Source: Pseudomonas turukhanskensis
Lineage (GTDB): Bacteria > Pseudomonadota > Gammaproteobacteria > Pseudomonadales > Pseudomonadaceae
Assembly: GCF_027922365.1 (NCBI RefSeq)
Contig: NZ_BSFN01000001.1
Span: forward strand, 571,671 to 635,670
DNA: 64,000 nucleotides
Direction of reading: 5' to 3'
A model generated the notes under the pieces. That model ran no database searches. It saw only the letters and a list, made by a program, of their open reading frames with translations, and was not told where the DNA came from. Made by a program: the position numbers and the translations under genes. Below, one piece after another: positions 27,586 through 36,018 of the stretch. The number at the start of each line of letters is the position of its first letter. Positions within the stretch are counted from its first letter, which is position 1.

Positions 27586-28566
27586 ATGAAGCTTTTCGTG
27601 CTCTATACCGGCGGCACCATCGGCATGCTGCAAACCGCCCAGGGCCTGGCGCCGGCCGGCGGCTTCGATGTGCGTATGGGCGAACACCTGCGCAGCCTGT
27701 CGCCACCTATTGATATCGACTGGCAGTTCCATGAACTGCTGCCGTTGCTCGACAGCGCCAATATGAGCCAGGCCAATTGGCTGGCGATGCGCGATGTGAT
27801 CGTCGAGGCCGTGACCAAAGGCGCCTTCGATGGCGTGCTGGTGCTGCACGGCACCGACACCCTGGCCTACAGCGCCGCGGCCCTGAGTTTTCTGTTGCTG
27901 GGCCTGGAAGTACCGGTGCTGCTCACTGGCTCCATGCTGCCGGCCGGCGCCGAGGGCAGCGATGCCTGGGGTAACCTGCTCGGCGCCATGCAGGCGCTGC
28001 AGGCTGGCGTCAGCCCAGGCGTGCACCTGTATTTCAACGGCCAACTCATGCATGGCGCGCGGGTGAGCAAGCTGCGCAGCGAGGCGTTTGATGCCTTTAC
28101 CGTGCAGTCGCGCCATCGCGTGGGGGAGCGGGCCGACAGCGTTCCGGCGGCCTTGGGTTATCGGGTGCGCCGTCAGCCGGTAAATATCGCCGTGCTGCCG
28201 CTGTACCCCGGTGTACTCGCCAGCCATGCCGAAGCGCTCTTGAATACCGGCGCACAGGCTTTGCTGCTGGAGTGTTATGGCGTCGGCACTGGGCCTTCGG
28301 ATAACGCCCAGTTGCTGGCGGTGTTGAAACAAGCCCACGAGCGTGGCGTGGTGTTGGCGGCCATCAGCCAATGCCCGCAGGGGCATGTGGAATTCGGGGT
28401 GTATGCAGCCGGTAGCGCGTTGCTCGGCACCGGGTTGATTTCAGCCGGCGGCATGACCCGCGAGGCGGCGTTGGGCAAGCTGTTTGGTTTGCTCGGTGCG
28501 GGGCTGAATCAGCGGGATGTGGAGCGGTGGTTTGCGCTTGATCTGTGTGGTGAGCGGGTTTCGTAG
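27586..28566 (+). CDS. ansA: Type I (cytoplasmic) L-asparaginase
   Basis: A 326-residue enzyme that hydrolyses asparagine to aspartate and ammonia. Both active-site motifs are present: YTGGTIGM with Thr11, and VLHGTDTLAYSAAALSF with Thr90-Asp91. No signal peptide is seen, so it is the cytoplasmic form. The ATG at 27586 has AAGGA upstream; the longer frame extends back through the hairpin repeat and is rejected. The TAG stop (28564-28566) falls inside the GTAGGG end of the next family A repeat. Confidence 0.9.
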   Translation: MKLFVLYTGGTIGMLQTAQGLAPAGGFDVRMGEHLRSLSPPIDIDWQFHELLPLLDSANMSQANWLAMRDVIVEAVTKGAFDGVLVLHGTDTLAYSAAALSFLLLGLEVPVLLTGSMLPAGAEGSDAWGNLLGAMQALQAGVSPGVHLYFNGQLMHGARVSKLRSEAFDAFTVQSRHRVGERADSVPAALGYRVRRQPVNIAVLPLYPGVLASHAEALLNTGAQALLLECYGVGTGPSDNAQLLAVLKQAHERGVVLAAISQCPQGHVEFGVYAAGSALLGTGLISAGGMTREAALGKLFGLLGAGLNQRDVERWFALDLCGERVS

Positions 28567-28669
28567 GGCGAATATCGCCAAAGGCGATATCCGCCGTTTC
28601 AACCAAACGGCGGATACCCAATGCCGAGATCGCAATGGCGGATATCCGCGAGGCGGATATTCGCCCTAC
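28563..28669. repeat. Family A repeat between ansA and oadA
   Basis: Ends GTAGGGCGAATA (28563-28574) and TATTCGCCCTAC (28658-28669) are inverted. Inside are CGCCAAAGGCG and CCGCGAGGCGG hairpins and a central GCCGTTTCAACCAAACGGC stem. The left TAG is the ansA stop, and the right end stops six bases short of the oadA stop. Confidence 0.85.
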
Positions 28670-28674
28670 GCCGG

Positions 28675-30486
28675 TTACGCCTCGATTTCCACCAACACTT
28701 CACCCGGATTCACGCGGTCGCCCTTGGCCACGTGAATGGCTTTGACGGTACCGGCAATCGGCGCCTGCACTTCGGTTTCCATCTTCATCGCTTCGGTGAT
28801 CAGCACGGCCTGACCGGCTTTCACCACATCGCCTTCCTTCACCAGCACATCGACGATATTGCCCGGCATGGTGGTGCTGACATCGCCCGGGGCGCTGGCG
28901 TTTTTGCGTTTACTGCCACCGGCGCCGCCGACGAATTCGTTCAGCGGCTCGAACACCACTTCTTCCGGCATGCCGTCGATGGACAGGTAGAAGTGCCGCT
29001 TGCCGTCGGTTTTCACGCCGACGCCGGTAATGTCCACGCGGTAGCTTTCACCGTGCACGTCAATCACGAATTCGGTCGGTACGCCTTCGCCGCCAGCGCT
29101 GGCCACACGGCCGGCCTCGGGGATTGGCAGCAGCACTTCCGGCGTCAGGGTGCCGGCCGCGCGCTCTTCGAGGAACTTGCGGCCGATGTCCGGGAACATG
29201 GCGTAGGTCAGCACGTCTTCAGCCGACTTGGCCACCGCGCCGATTTCGGCACGCAGCTTGTCCATTTCCGGCTTGAGCAGGTCGGCCGGGCGCACGTCGA
29301 TCAACTCTTCGTTGCCGATGGCCTGACGGCGCAGTTTTTCGTCCACCACGCCCGGCGCCTTGCCGTAACCGCCTTGCAGGTACAGCTTCACTTCGTTGGT
29401 GATGGTTTTGTAGCGCTCGCCGGCCAGTACGTTGAAGAACGCCTGGGTGCCGACAATCTGCGACGTCGGGGTTACCAACGGCGGGTAGCCGAGGTCTTTG
29501 CGCACGCGCGGAATTTCAGCCAGCACTTCGTTCATGCGGTTCAGCGCGCCTTGCTCTTTGAGCTGGTTGGCCAGGTTGGAAATCATGCCGCCGGGCACCT
29601 GGTTGACCTGTACGCGGGTGTCGACGCTGGTGAATTCGCTTTCGAACTGGTGGTACTTCTTGCGCACGGCGTAGAAGTACAGGCCAATTTCCTGCAGCAG
29701 TTCCAGGTTCAGGCCGGTGTCGAATTCGCTGCCTTTGAGTGCCGCGACCATCGACTCGGTGCCTGGGTGGCTGGTGCCCCAGGCAAAGCTGGAGATGGCC
29801 GTGTCGATATGGTCGGCGCCGTTCTCGATGGCCTTGAGTTGGCACATCGCGGCCAGGCCTGCGGTGTCGTGGGAGTGGATAAACACCGGCAGCGATTGCT
29901 CGGCTTTCAGCGCTTTGACCAGCTCGCCCGTGGCGTACGGGGTGAGCAGGCCGGCCATGTCTTTGATGGCGATCGAATCGCAGCCCATGGCTTCCATCTG
30001 TTTGGCCTGGGCGACGAAGGCCTCGATGGTGTGCACGGGGCTGGTGGTGTAGGCGATGGTGCCCTGGGCATGTTTGCCGGCAGCCTTCACGGCTTCGATG
30101 GCGACGCGCAGGTTACGCACGTCGTTCATGGCGTCGAAGATGCGGAACACGTCGATGCCGTTAACCGCTGCCTTGGCGACGAAGGCTTTGACCACGTCGT
30201 CGCTGTAGTGGCGGTAGCCCAGCAGGTTCTGGCCGCGCAGCAGCATTTGCAGACGGGTGTTGGGCAAGGCCGCGCGCAGTTGACGCAGGCGCTCCCACGG
30301 GTCTTCCTTGAGGAAGCGCACACAGGCGTCGAAGGTGGCGCCGCCCCAGACTTCCAGCGACCAGTAGCCGACTTTGTCGAGCTTGTCGCAGATCGGCAGC
30401 ATGTCTTCGGTGCGCATACGGGTGGCCAGCAGCGACTGGTGAGCGTCACGCAGGATGGTGTCGGTTACATGGATCTTTTTGGACAT
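28675..30486 (-). CDS. oadA: Pyruvate carboxylase subunit B / oxaloacetate decarboxylase alpha-type
   Basis: A 603-residue carboxyltransferase plus biotin carrier. The N-terminal HMGL-like domain (~1-270) starts IHVTDTILRDAHQSLLATRM and shows metal-binding and active-site motifs such as HSHDTAGLA near 205. A PYC_OADA domain follows, then a linker rich in Gly and Ala (~505-530). The C-terminal biotinyl domain has EAMKMETE, with Lys568 as the predicted biotin site. Next to accC and without beta/gamma membrane subunits, it acts as the B subunit of the anaplerotic two-subunit pyruvate carboxylase (PA5435 type). GAGGAA precedes the ATG. Confidence 0.94.
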   Translation of the reverse strand: MSKKIHVTDTILRDAHQSLLATRMRTEDMLPICDKLDKVGYWSLEVWGGATFDACVRFLKEDPWERLRQLRAALPNTRLQMLLRGQNLLGYRHYSDDVVKAFVAKAAVNGIDVFRIFDAMNDVRNLRVAIEAVKAAGKHAQGTIAYTTSPVHTIEAFVAQAKQMEAMGCDSIAIKDMAGLLTPYATGELVKALKAEQSLPVFIHSHDTAGLAAMCQLKAIENGADHIDTAISSFAWGTSHPGTESMVAALKGSEFDTGLNLELLQEIGLYFYAVRKKYHQFESEFTSVDTRVQVNQVPGGMISNLANQLKEQGALNRMNEVLAEIPRVRKDLGYPPLVTPTSQIVGTQAFFNVLAGERYKTITNEVKLYLQGGYGKAPGVVDEKLRRQAIGNEELIDVRPADLLKPEMDKLRAEIGAVAKSAEDVLTYAMFPDIGRKFLEERAAGTLTPEVLLPIPEAGRVASAGGEGVPTEFVIDVHGESYRVDITGVGVKTDGKRHFYLSIDGMPEEVVFEPLNEFVGGAGGSKRKNASAPGDVSTTMPGNIVDVLVKEGDVVKAGQAVLITEAMKMETEVQAPIAGTVKAIHVAKGDRVNPGEVLVEIEA

Positions 30487-30497
30487 TTACGTGTTCC

Positions 30498-31913
30498 TCA
30501 CAGGCCGGCGTGGGCGGCAATGGCGGCGGCGATGGCCAGGGCCAGCTCTTCGGGTTTGCGCTTGACGGAGTAGTTGGTCAGTTCCGGGTGGGCTTCAACG
30601 AAACTGGTGTTGAATTGCCCGCTACGGAACTCGGCGTTTCGCAGAATTTCCTGGTAGTACGCGGCGGTGGTTTTCACCCCTTGCAGGCGCATGTCGTCCA
30701 GCGCGCGCAGGCCACGGTCCATGGCCTCTTCCCAGGTCAGGGCCCAGACCACCAGCTTCAGGCACATGGAGTCGTAGTACGGCGGAATGGTGTAGCCGGT
30801 GTAGATCGCCGTGTCGGTGCGCACACCGGGGCCGCCGGGGGCGTAGTAGCGAGTGATCTTGCCGAACGAGGGCAAAAAGTTGTTCTTCGGGTCTTCGGCG
30901 TTGATGCGAAATTGCAGGGCAAAGCCGCGGTACTGAATGTCTTCCTGCTTCACCGATAGCGGCAGGCCGGAGGCAATGCGGATCTGCTCGCGAACGATGT
31001 CGATACCGGTAATTTCTTCGGTGATGGTGTGTTCCACCTGCACCCGGGTGTTCATCTCCATGAAGTACACCTCGCCCTCGGCGAGCAGGAACTCCACGGT
31101 GCCGGCGTTCTCGTAACCCACCGCCTGCGCGGCACGCACTGCCAGGTCGCCGATATAGGCGCGTTGCTCCGGGGTCAGCTGCGGGCTGGGGGCGATTTCG
31201 ATCAGCTTCTGGTTGCGCCGCTGAATCGAGCAGTCGCGCTCGTACAGGTGCACCGTATTGCCAAAGCTGTCGGCGAGAATCTGCGCTTCGATGTGTTTTG
31301 GGTTAACGATGCATTTTTCCAGAAACACTTCGGCCGAACCGAATGCCTTGGTGGCTTCGGAAATCACCCGCGGGAAGGCCTGTTCCAGTTCGTCACGGCT
31401 GTTGCAGCGCCGGATACCACGTCCGCCACCGCCCGAGGTGGCCTTGAGCATCACCGGGTAACCGATGCGGTCGCCTTCGGTGAGGGCTTCGTGAATATCG
31501 GCGACGTTGCCTTCGGTGCCCGGGGTGACCGGCACGCCGGCCTTGATCATGCTGCGCCGGGCTTCGGTCTTGTCGCCCATGCGGCGAATCACTTCTGCCG
31601 AGGGACCAATGAACTTGATCCCGCGCTCGGCGCAGATATCGGCCAGTTCGGCGTTTTCCGAGAGAAAACCGTAGCCCGGGTGCAGGGCGTCGCAGCCGGT
31701 TTCCACCGCCAGGTTCACCAGCTTGCGCGGGTTGAGGTAGCCAGCCAGCGGCTCTTCGCCAATGCTGTGGGCTTCGTCGGCACGCTTTACGTGCAATGCC
31801 ATGCGGTCGGCATCGGAATAAATCGCCACTGAGCGAATGCCCATCTCGGCGCATGCACGCACGATTCGGACAGCAATTTCGCCACGGTTAGCGATCAGGA
31901 TTTTCTTGATCAC
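30498..31913 (-). CDS. Pyruvate carboxylase subunit A (biotin carboxylase)
   Basis: A 471-residue ATP-grasp biotin carboxylase that carboxylates the biotin on OadA with bicarbonate and ATP. KILIANRGEIAVRI opens the N-terminal domain, KATSGGGGRGIR near 158 is the Gly-rich ATP loop, and FMEMNTRVQVEHTITEE near 280 holds the catalytic residues. It is homologous to AccC, but its place 11 bases before oadA and divergent from a LysR gene marks it as the pyruvate carboxylase A subunit (PA5436 type). The start is GTG, and the ribosome site is weak. Confidence 0.93.
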   Translation of the reverse strand: MIKKILIANRGEIAVRIVRACAEMGIRSVAIYSDADRMALHVKRADEAHSIGEEPLAGYLNPRKLVNLAVETGCDALHPGYGFLSENAELADICAERGIKFIGPSAEVIRRMGDKTEARRSMIKAGVPVTPGTEGNVADIHEALTEGDRIGYPVMLKATSGGGGRGIRRCNSRDELEQAFPRVISEATKAFGSAEVFLEKCIVNPKHIEAQILADSFGNTVHLYERDCSIQRRNQKLIEIAPSPQLTPEQRAYIGDLAVRAAQAVGYENAGTVEFLLAEGEVYFMEMNTRVQVEHTITEEITGIDIVREQIRIASGLPLSVKQEDIQYRGFALQFRINAEDPKNNFLPSFGKITRYYAPGGPGVRTDTAIYTGYTIPPYYDSMCLKLVVWALTWEEAMDRGLRALDDMRLQGVKTTAAYYQEILRNAEFRSGQFNTSFVEAHPELTNYSVKRKPEELALAIAAAIAAHAGL

Positions 31914-32021
31914 GGAAGCTGGCCCTCAGCCGGTTGAACGGGGCAACGCCAGAAGCGTCAACGTGCTGACACCGTAGCGCCATGTAACAATTACCTAAAA
32001 TGATTAATTATTGGGTTAGAC

Positions 32022-32037
32022 ATAAGCAAAGGCTTAT
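32022..32037. promoter_or_regulatory. LysR-type box in the pyruvate carboxylase promoter region
   Basis: ATAAGC-AAAG-GCTTAT is a perfect 6-bp dyad lying 39 bases before the LysR start and about 110 bases from the accC start, inside an AT-rich 160-base divergent region. It fits the T-N11-A LysR pattern. Binding by the adjacent regulator is inferred. Confidence 0.55.
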
Positions 32038-32075
32038 AGTCTGCCGACCGACCAGCCACACAGGGGCCCTTAGCG

Positions 32076-33020
32076 ATGCGTAAGTCATTGCTGCGTATGA
32101 CATTACGTCAGCTTCAGGTTTTTCAGGCAGTGTGTGAGAGCCGCTCTTACAGCCGTGCTGCTGAGGAAATTTCTTTGACGCAGCCTGCCGTTTCCTTGCA
32201 GATCCGTCAGCTGGAAGCGCTGATTGGGCAGCCGCTGTTCGACTACATCGGCAAAAAGCTCTACCTCACCGAAGCCGCTGACGCGTTGCTGCGCGCCAGC
32301 AGCGATATTTTCGGGCGCCTGGAAAGCCTGGATATGCAGCTCTCGGATTTACAGGGTTCGTTGCAGGGCCAGCTCAACCTGGCGGTGGAGTCCAGCGCCA
32401 AGTATTTCGTGCCGCACCTGTTTGCTGCGTTCAAGCGCCAGTACCCGGAAGTGAGCCTGCAACTGGTGGTGGTCAACCATGCGCAAGCCGTGCGCCGATT
32501 GAGCGCCAACCGCGATGACCTGCTGATCATGTCCCAGGTGCCGCAGGACATGTCGCTGGAATTCCTGCCGTTTCTGGATAACCCGATTATTGCCGTAGCG
32601 CCACCCGAGCACCCGCTGGCGGGGCAGGCCAACCTGATGCTGCAGGACCTTTGCACAGCGCCCTTGCTGGTGCGCGAGCCGGGCTCGGGCACGCGTAAAG
32701 CCATCGAGGATTATTGCCACCAGAAGCGCGCGCACTTTCAGCAGACCATCGAGCTGGGCTCGATGGAGTCGCAGCGTGAAGGGGTGATTGCCGGGCTCGG
32801 CATTGCCTTGCTGTCGCGCCATGCGGTGCGCCGCGAACTGGAAAGCGGCGCCTTGCGCGAACTGCCGGTGAAGGAGTTGCCGCTGATGCGTAGTTGGTGC
32901 CTGGTGCACCCGCGGGGCAAATACCTGTCACCGGTGGCGCAAACCTTCTTCGCCTTTATTCGCGCTGAGCGGGCGCAGATCAGTGGCTTGGCGGCCCGCT
33001 TCGGCGCGGTGCCTGGCTAG
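32076..33020 (+). CDS. pycR: LysR-type regulator of pyruvate carboxylase
   Basis: A 314-residue LysR-type regulator. The HTH is at residues ~8-67 (YSRAAEEISLTQPAVSLQIRQLE), and the effector domain from ~95 resembles the CysB/CbbR branch. It is divergent from accC-oadA, matching P. aeruginosa PA5437, which has been named PycR and controls those genes. Two in-frame ATGs (residues 1 and 8) are possible starts. The 3' end overlaps the convergent small gene by about 40 bases. Confidence 0.82.
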   Translation: MRKSLLRMTLRQLQVFQAVCESRSYSRAAEEISLTQPAVSLQIRQLEALIGQPLFDYIGKKLYLTEAADALLRASSDIFGRLESLDMQLSDLQGSLQGQLNLAVESSAKYFVPHLFAAFKRQYPEVSLQLVVVNHAQAVRRLSANRDDLLIMSQVPQDMSLEFLPFLDNPIIAVAPPEHPLAGQANLMLQDLCTAPLLVREPGSGTRKAIEDYCHQKRAHFQQTIELGSMESQREGVIAGLGIALLSRHAVRRELESGALRELPVKELPLMRSWCLVHPRGKYLSPVAQTFFAFIRAERAQISGLAARFGAVPG

Positions 33021-33201
33021 CGGCGGCAAAATTGGCGGCAATCAGGTCGGGGAAGTCGGCCAGCTCCAGCTGCAGGCGGCGCTCTTCGGTGAAGTCCTCG
33101 ATGGCGCGGCGGTACGCCATGCGGCGCTGGTCTTCCTGCTGGCGTTTGGTCTTGCTGGCCGAGTTTTCGTACGGTTTTGCTTCATCCAGATAACGAGTCA
33201 T
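32980..33201 (-). CDS. Small charged hypothetical protein
   Basis: A 73-residue hydrophilic, helical protein. Its core QRRMAYRRAIEDFTEERRLQ followed by ELADFPDL resembles a short pseudomonad family sometimes labelled PA3496-like, but this match is from memory. The ATG at 33199-33201 has GGGAG upstream; the longer frame lacks support. The gene is convergent with pycR and overlaps its last codons. No membrane segment or Cys motif is seen. Confidence 0.6.
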   Translation of the reverse strand: MTRYLDEAKPYENSASKTKRQQEDQRRMAYRRAIEDFTEERRLQLELADFPDLIAANFAAASQAPRRSGPPSH

Positions 33202-33321
33202 GTGCGTGCTCCCATCGTTGGATTCGGGAGTACCAGACTGGGCGTGAAACACGACAGTTGTGTGCCGGGACCGTGAACATCCGATGACGAAACGCAAAAG
33301 CATCGAGGCCAAAGCCTCTCC

Positions 33322-33355
33322 CACAAAAAAGCCCGCTTTCGCGGGCTTTTTTGTG
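33322..33355. terminator. Two-way terminator next to the RpiR-type regulator
   Basis: Perfect 15-bp arms (CACAAAAAAGCCCGC, 33322-33336, and its complement 33341-33355) enclose the loop TTTC. The A6/T6 flanks are inside the stem, so it can work both ways. It lies 12 bases past the stop of the regulator gene. Confidence 0.9.
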
Positions 33356-33367
33356 CAGCCAACGGCG

Positions 33368-34246
33368 TCAATCCGCGCGGCTGTCTTCGGCGGCTTTCAG
33401 CGACTTGGGCGACAAGCGCAGGCTGCGCAAACTGCGCTTCACGCTCTTGAGGTGATTGACCAGCGTTGGCCCGCGCGCCATCGCTACACCCATGGCCAAT
33501 ACGTCGATCACCACCAAATGCGCGATACGCGAGGTGAGCGGGGTGTAGATCTCGGTGTCTTCCTGCACGTCGATGGCCAGGTTGACGGTGGACAATTCAG
33601 CCAACGGCGTCTGGCTCGGGCACAGGGTAATCAGCGTGGCGCCGGTTTCACGCACCAGGTTGGCGGTAATCAGCAAATCCTTGGAGCGTCCCGACTGCGA
33701 GATACAGATGGCCACGTCGGTGGGCTTTAGCGTAACCGCCGACATCGCCTGCATATGCGGGTCGGAATAGGCCGCAGCGGTAAGCAGCAAGCGGAAGAAT
33801 TTGTGCTGAGCGTCGGCCGCCACCGCACCGGAGGCACCAAAGCCGTAGAACTCCACGCGCTGCGCTTGCGAGCAGGCGGCGATGGCGTGTTGCAGGGCTT
33901 TGGGGTCGAGCTTCTCGCGCACCTCGATAAGGGTGTGCAAGGTGGTGTCGAAAATCTTCAGGCTGAAGTCGGCGACCGAGTCATCTTCATGGATCGCGAA
34001 CTGGCCAAAGCTGGCGCCGGCGGCCAGGCTTTGCGCCAGTTTCAGCTTGAGGTCCTGAAAGCCGGTGCAACCGATGGCGCGGCAGAAGCGCACGATGGTG
34101 GGCTCGCTGATGCCAACGCTGTGGGCCAGGTCTGCCATGGAGCTGTGCATCACGGCCGCAGGGTCGAGCAGCACGTGATCGGCAACTTTCAGCTCCGATT
34201 TTCGTAACAGGTGACGCGACTGGGCAATGTGTTGCAAGAGGTTCAA
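33368..34246 (-). CDS. RpiR/HexR-type transcriptional regulator
   Basis: A 292-residue regulator with an N-terminal RpiR HTH (~1-77; SMADLAHSVGISEPTIVRFCRAIG-type helix pair) and a C-terminal sugar-isomerase (SIS) domain (~125-255, FYGFGASG and CISQSGRSKDLL) that binds a phosphosugar such as KDPG or glucose 6-phosphate. It is divergent from zwf and resembles P. aeruginosa PA5438, not the classical HexR of the edd-glk cluster, so I leave the symbol blank. The start is TTG with a weak ribosome site. A HexR-like operator lies in the shared promoter. Confidence 0.86.
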   Translation of the reverse strand: MNLLQHIAQSRHLLRKSELKVADHVLLDPAAVMHSSMADLAHSVGISEPTIVRFCRAIGCTGFQDLKLKLAQSLAAGASFGQFAIHEDDSVADFSLKIFDTTLHTLIEVREKLDPKALQHAIAACSQAQRVEFYGFGASGAVAADAQHKFFRLLLTAAAYSDPHMQAMSAVTLKPTDVAICISQSGRSKDLLITANLVRETGATLITLCPSQTPLAELSTVNLAIDVQEDTEIYTPLTSRIAHLVVIDVLAMGVAMARGPTLVNHLKSVKRSLRSLRLSPKSLKAAEDSRAD

Positions 34247-34300
34247 GGGTTTGGCTCTTTTGATGAGTTATGATCGGCCGACGCCGGGTTGTAGCGCGCG

Positions 34301-34315
34301 TGTAGTTATACTACA
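34301..34315. promoter_or_regulatory. HexR-like operator between the regulator gene and zwf
   Basis: TGTAGT-TAT-ACTACA is a perfect dyad. It matches the HexR motif form TGTART-www-AYTACA known from other gammaproteobacteria. It lies 55 bases before the regulator start and 74 before the zwf start, well placed to repress both. Confidence 0.65.
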
Positions 34316-34388
34316 TGACCTTCCCGACGCCCAGCCAAACCAAGCGTAGCGGGCAAAAAGCCTCACGTTCTCTCAGGCCGGAGGGCTC

Positions 34389-35834
34389 TTGATAAGTATT
34401 CCTTGCGACATGCTGGTGTTCGGCGGCACCGGTGACCTGGCGCTGCACAAATTGCTGCCTGCGCTCTACCACCTGCACCGCGACGGTCGCCTGCACGAAG
34501 GCACGCGCATTCTGGCCCTGGCCCGCAGCCCCATTACACGAGCGGCCTACCAGGCGCAGGCGCAACGCCGTTGCCGCGCACAAGTTGCGCGGGCCGACTT
34601 CGATGCCGCTACCTGGGCCAGCTTCGCCGAGCGTCTGGACTACTTCCAGATCGACGCGTCGCAAAGCGCCGACTTCAGCCGCCTGGCCCGCCACCTCGGG
34701 CCGGTCGGCGAGCGCGTGCAGGTGTACTACCTGGCCACCGCGCCGAACCTGTTCGAAGACATCGCCCGCCATTTGAAAACCTCGGGCCTTGCCGGGCCTA
34801 ACTCACGCATCGTGATCGAAAAACCCATTGGCCACTCGCTGGAGTCAGCCAAGGCGATCAACGCCGCCATCGGCGCCGTATTTGATGAGTCGCGGGTGTT
34901 TCGTATCGACCATTACCTGGGCAAGGAAACGGTGCAGAACCTGATGGCCCTGCGCTTTGCCAACATGTTGTTCGAGCCGCTGTGGCGCAGCGGGCATATC
35001 GACCATGTGCAAATCAGCGTGTGCGAAACCCTGGGCGTGGAAAACCGTGGCGCCTACTACGACCGCTCCGGCGCCATGCGCGACATGGTGCAAAACCACC
35101 TGTTGCAGCTGCTGTGTCTGGTGGCCATGGAAGCGCCAGCGCAGTTCAATGCCGAGTCGGTGCGTGATGAAAAACTGAAAATCCTTCAGGCGCTCAAACC
35201 GATTCAGGGCATGGATGTGCACGACAAGACCGTGCGCGGGCAATACACCGCCGGCAAGATCGGCGGCCAGGAAGTGCCGGCCTATTACTTCGAAAAGAAC
35301 GTCGATAACGACAGCGACACCGAGACGTTCGTTGCCCTGCAAGTGGCCATCAATACCTGGCGCTGGGCGGGGGTGCCGTTCTACCTGCGTACCGGCAAAC
35401 GGCTGGCGAAAAAGACTTCGGAGATCGTCATCCACTTCAAGCAGGTGCCGCACCTGCTGTTCGACAACACCCAGCCCAACCGCCTGATCATTCGCCTGCA
35501 ACCGGAGGAGCGCATCAGCCTGCAACTGATGGGCAAAACCCCGGGCAAAGGCATGCGCCTGGCGCCGGTGGAGCTGGATTTGAACCTGGCCCAGGCTTTT
35601 CGCCAGAAACGCCGCTGGGACGCCTACGAGCGCTTGCTGCTGGATGTGATCGAAGGTGACTCGACCTTGTTTATGCGTCGCGATGAAGTGGAAGCGGCGT
35701 GGAAGTGGGTGGACCCGATTCTCAAGGGGTGGCAGGACAACTACCAAGACCCGCGGCCGTATGCGGCTGGCAGTAATGGGCCGGAGCAGGCACAGAGTTT
35801 GTTGGAGTTGCAGGGCAGGAAGTGGGCTGAGTGA
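34389..35834 (+). CDS. zwf: Glucose-6-phosphate dehydrogenase
   Basis: A 481-residue enzyme that oxidises glucose 6-phosphate to 6-phosphogluconolactone with NADP+ or NAD+, feeding the Entner-Doudoroff and pentose phosphate routes. The nucleotide-binding motif FGGTGDLALHKLLPALY is at residues 11-27, the active site RIDHYLGKE at 172-180, and VIEKPIGHSL near 140. The start is TTG with GGAGG 4-5 bases upstream. It is divergent from the RpiR-type regulator. Its neighbours match the second zwf locus (PA5439) of P. aeruginosa; no pgl or eda follows. Confidence 0.95.
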   Translation: MISIPCDMLVFGGTGDLALHKLLPALYHLHRDGRLHEGTRILALARSPITRAAYQAQAQRRCRAQVARADFDAATWASFAERLDYFQIDASQSADFSRLARHLGPVGERVQVYYLATAPNLFEDIARHLKTSGLAGPNSRIVIEKPIGHSLESAKAINAAIGAVFDESRVFRIDHYLGKETVQNLMALRFANMLFEPLWRSGHIDHVQISVCETLGVENRGAYYDRSGAMRDMVQNHLLQLLCLVAMEAPAQFNAESVRDEKLKILQALKPIQGMDVHDKTVRGQYTAGKIGGQEVPAYYFEKNVDNDSDTETFVALQVAINTWRWAGVPFYLRTGKRLAKKTSEIVIHFKQVPHLLFDNTQPNRLIIRLQPEERISLQLMGKTPGKGMRLAPVELDLNLAQAFRQKRRWDAYERLLLDVIEGDSTLFMRRDEVEAAWKWVDPILKGWQDNYQDPRPYAAGSNGPEQAQSLLELQGRKWAE

Positions 35835-35890
35835 TTGGCGTGAGGTGCGCGGGCGCACCTGGGTAAGGATTCGTTAGTGGTTAGACCGCT

Positions 35891-35997
35891 GCCCTCACCC
35901 TGACCCTCTCCCGCAAGCGGGAGAGGGGACTGACCGGTGATTGCTGGGAAAACGTCTCCCCTCGCCCGCGTGCGGGAGAGGGGCCGGGGGTGAGGGC
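35891..35997. repeat. Family E palindromic repeat, second copy
   Basis: Inverted ends GCCCTCACCC (35891-35900) and GGGTGAGGGC (35988-35997) enclose two CTCTCCCGC/GCGGGAGAG hairpins, the same layout as at 13372-13495. It separates the convergent zwf and SCO genes and may end transcription from both. Confidence 0.8.
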
Positions 35998-36018
35998 GAA
36001 TCCAACGCAACTGCCAAA

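Noticed and set aside
28621..30573. 650-codon open frame opposite oadA
   Set aside because: Shadow of oadA in a GC-rich genome; the His- and Phe-rich product has no domain.
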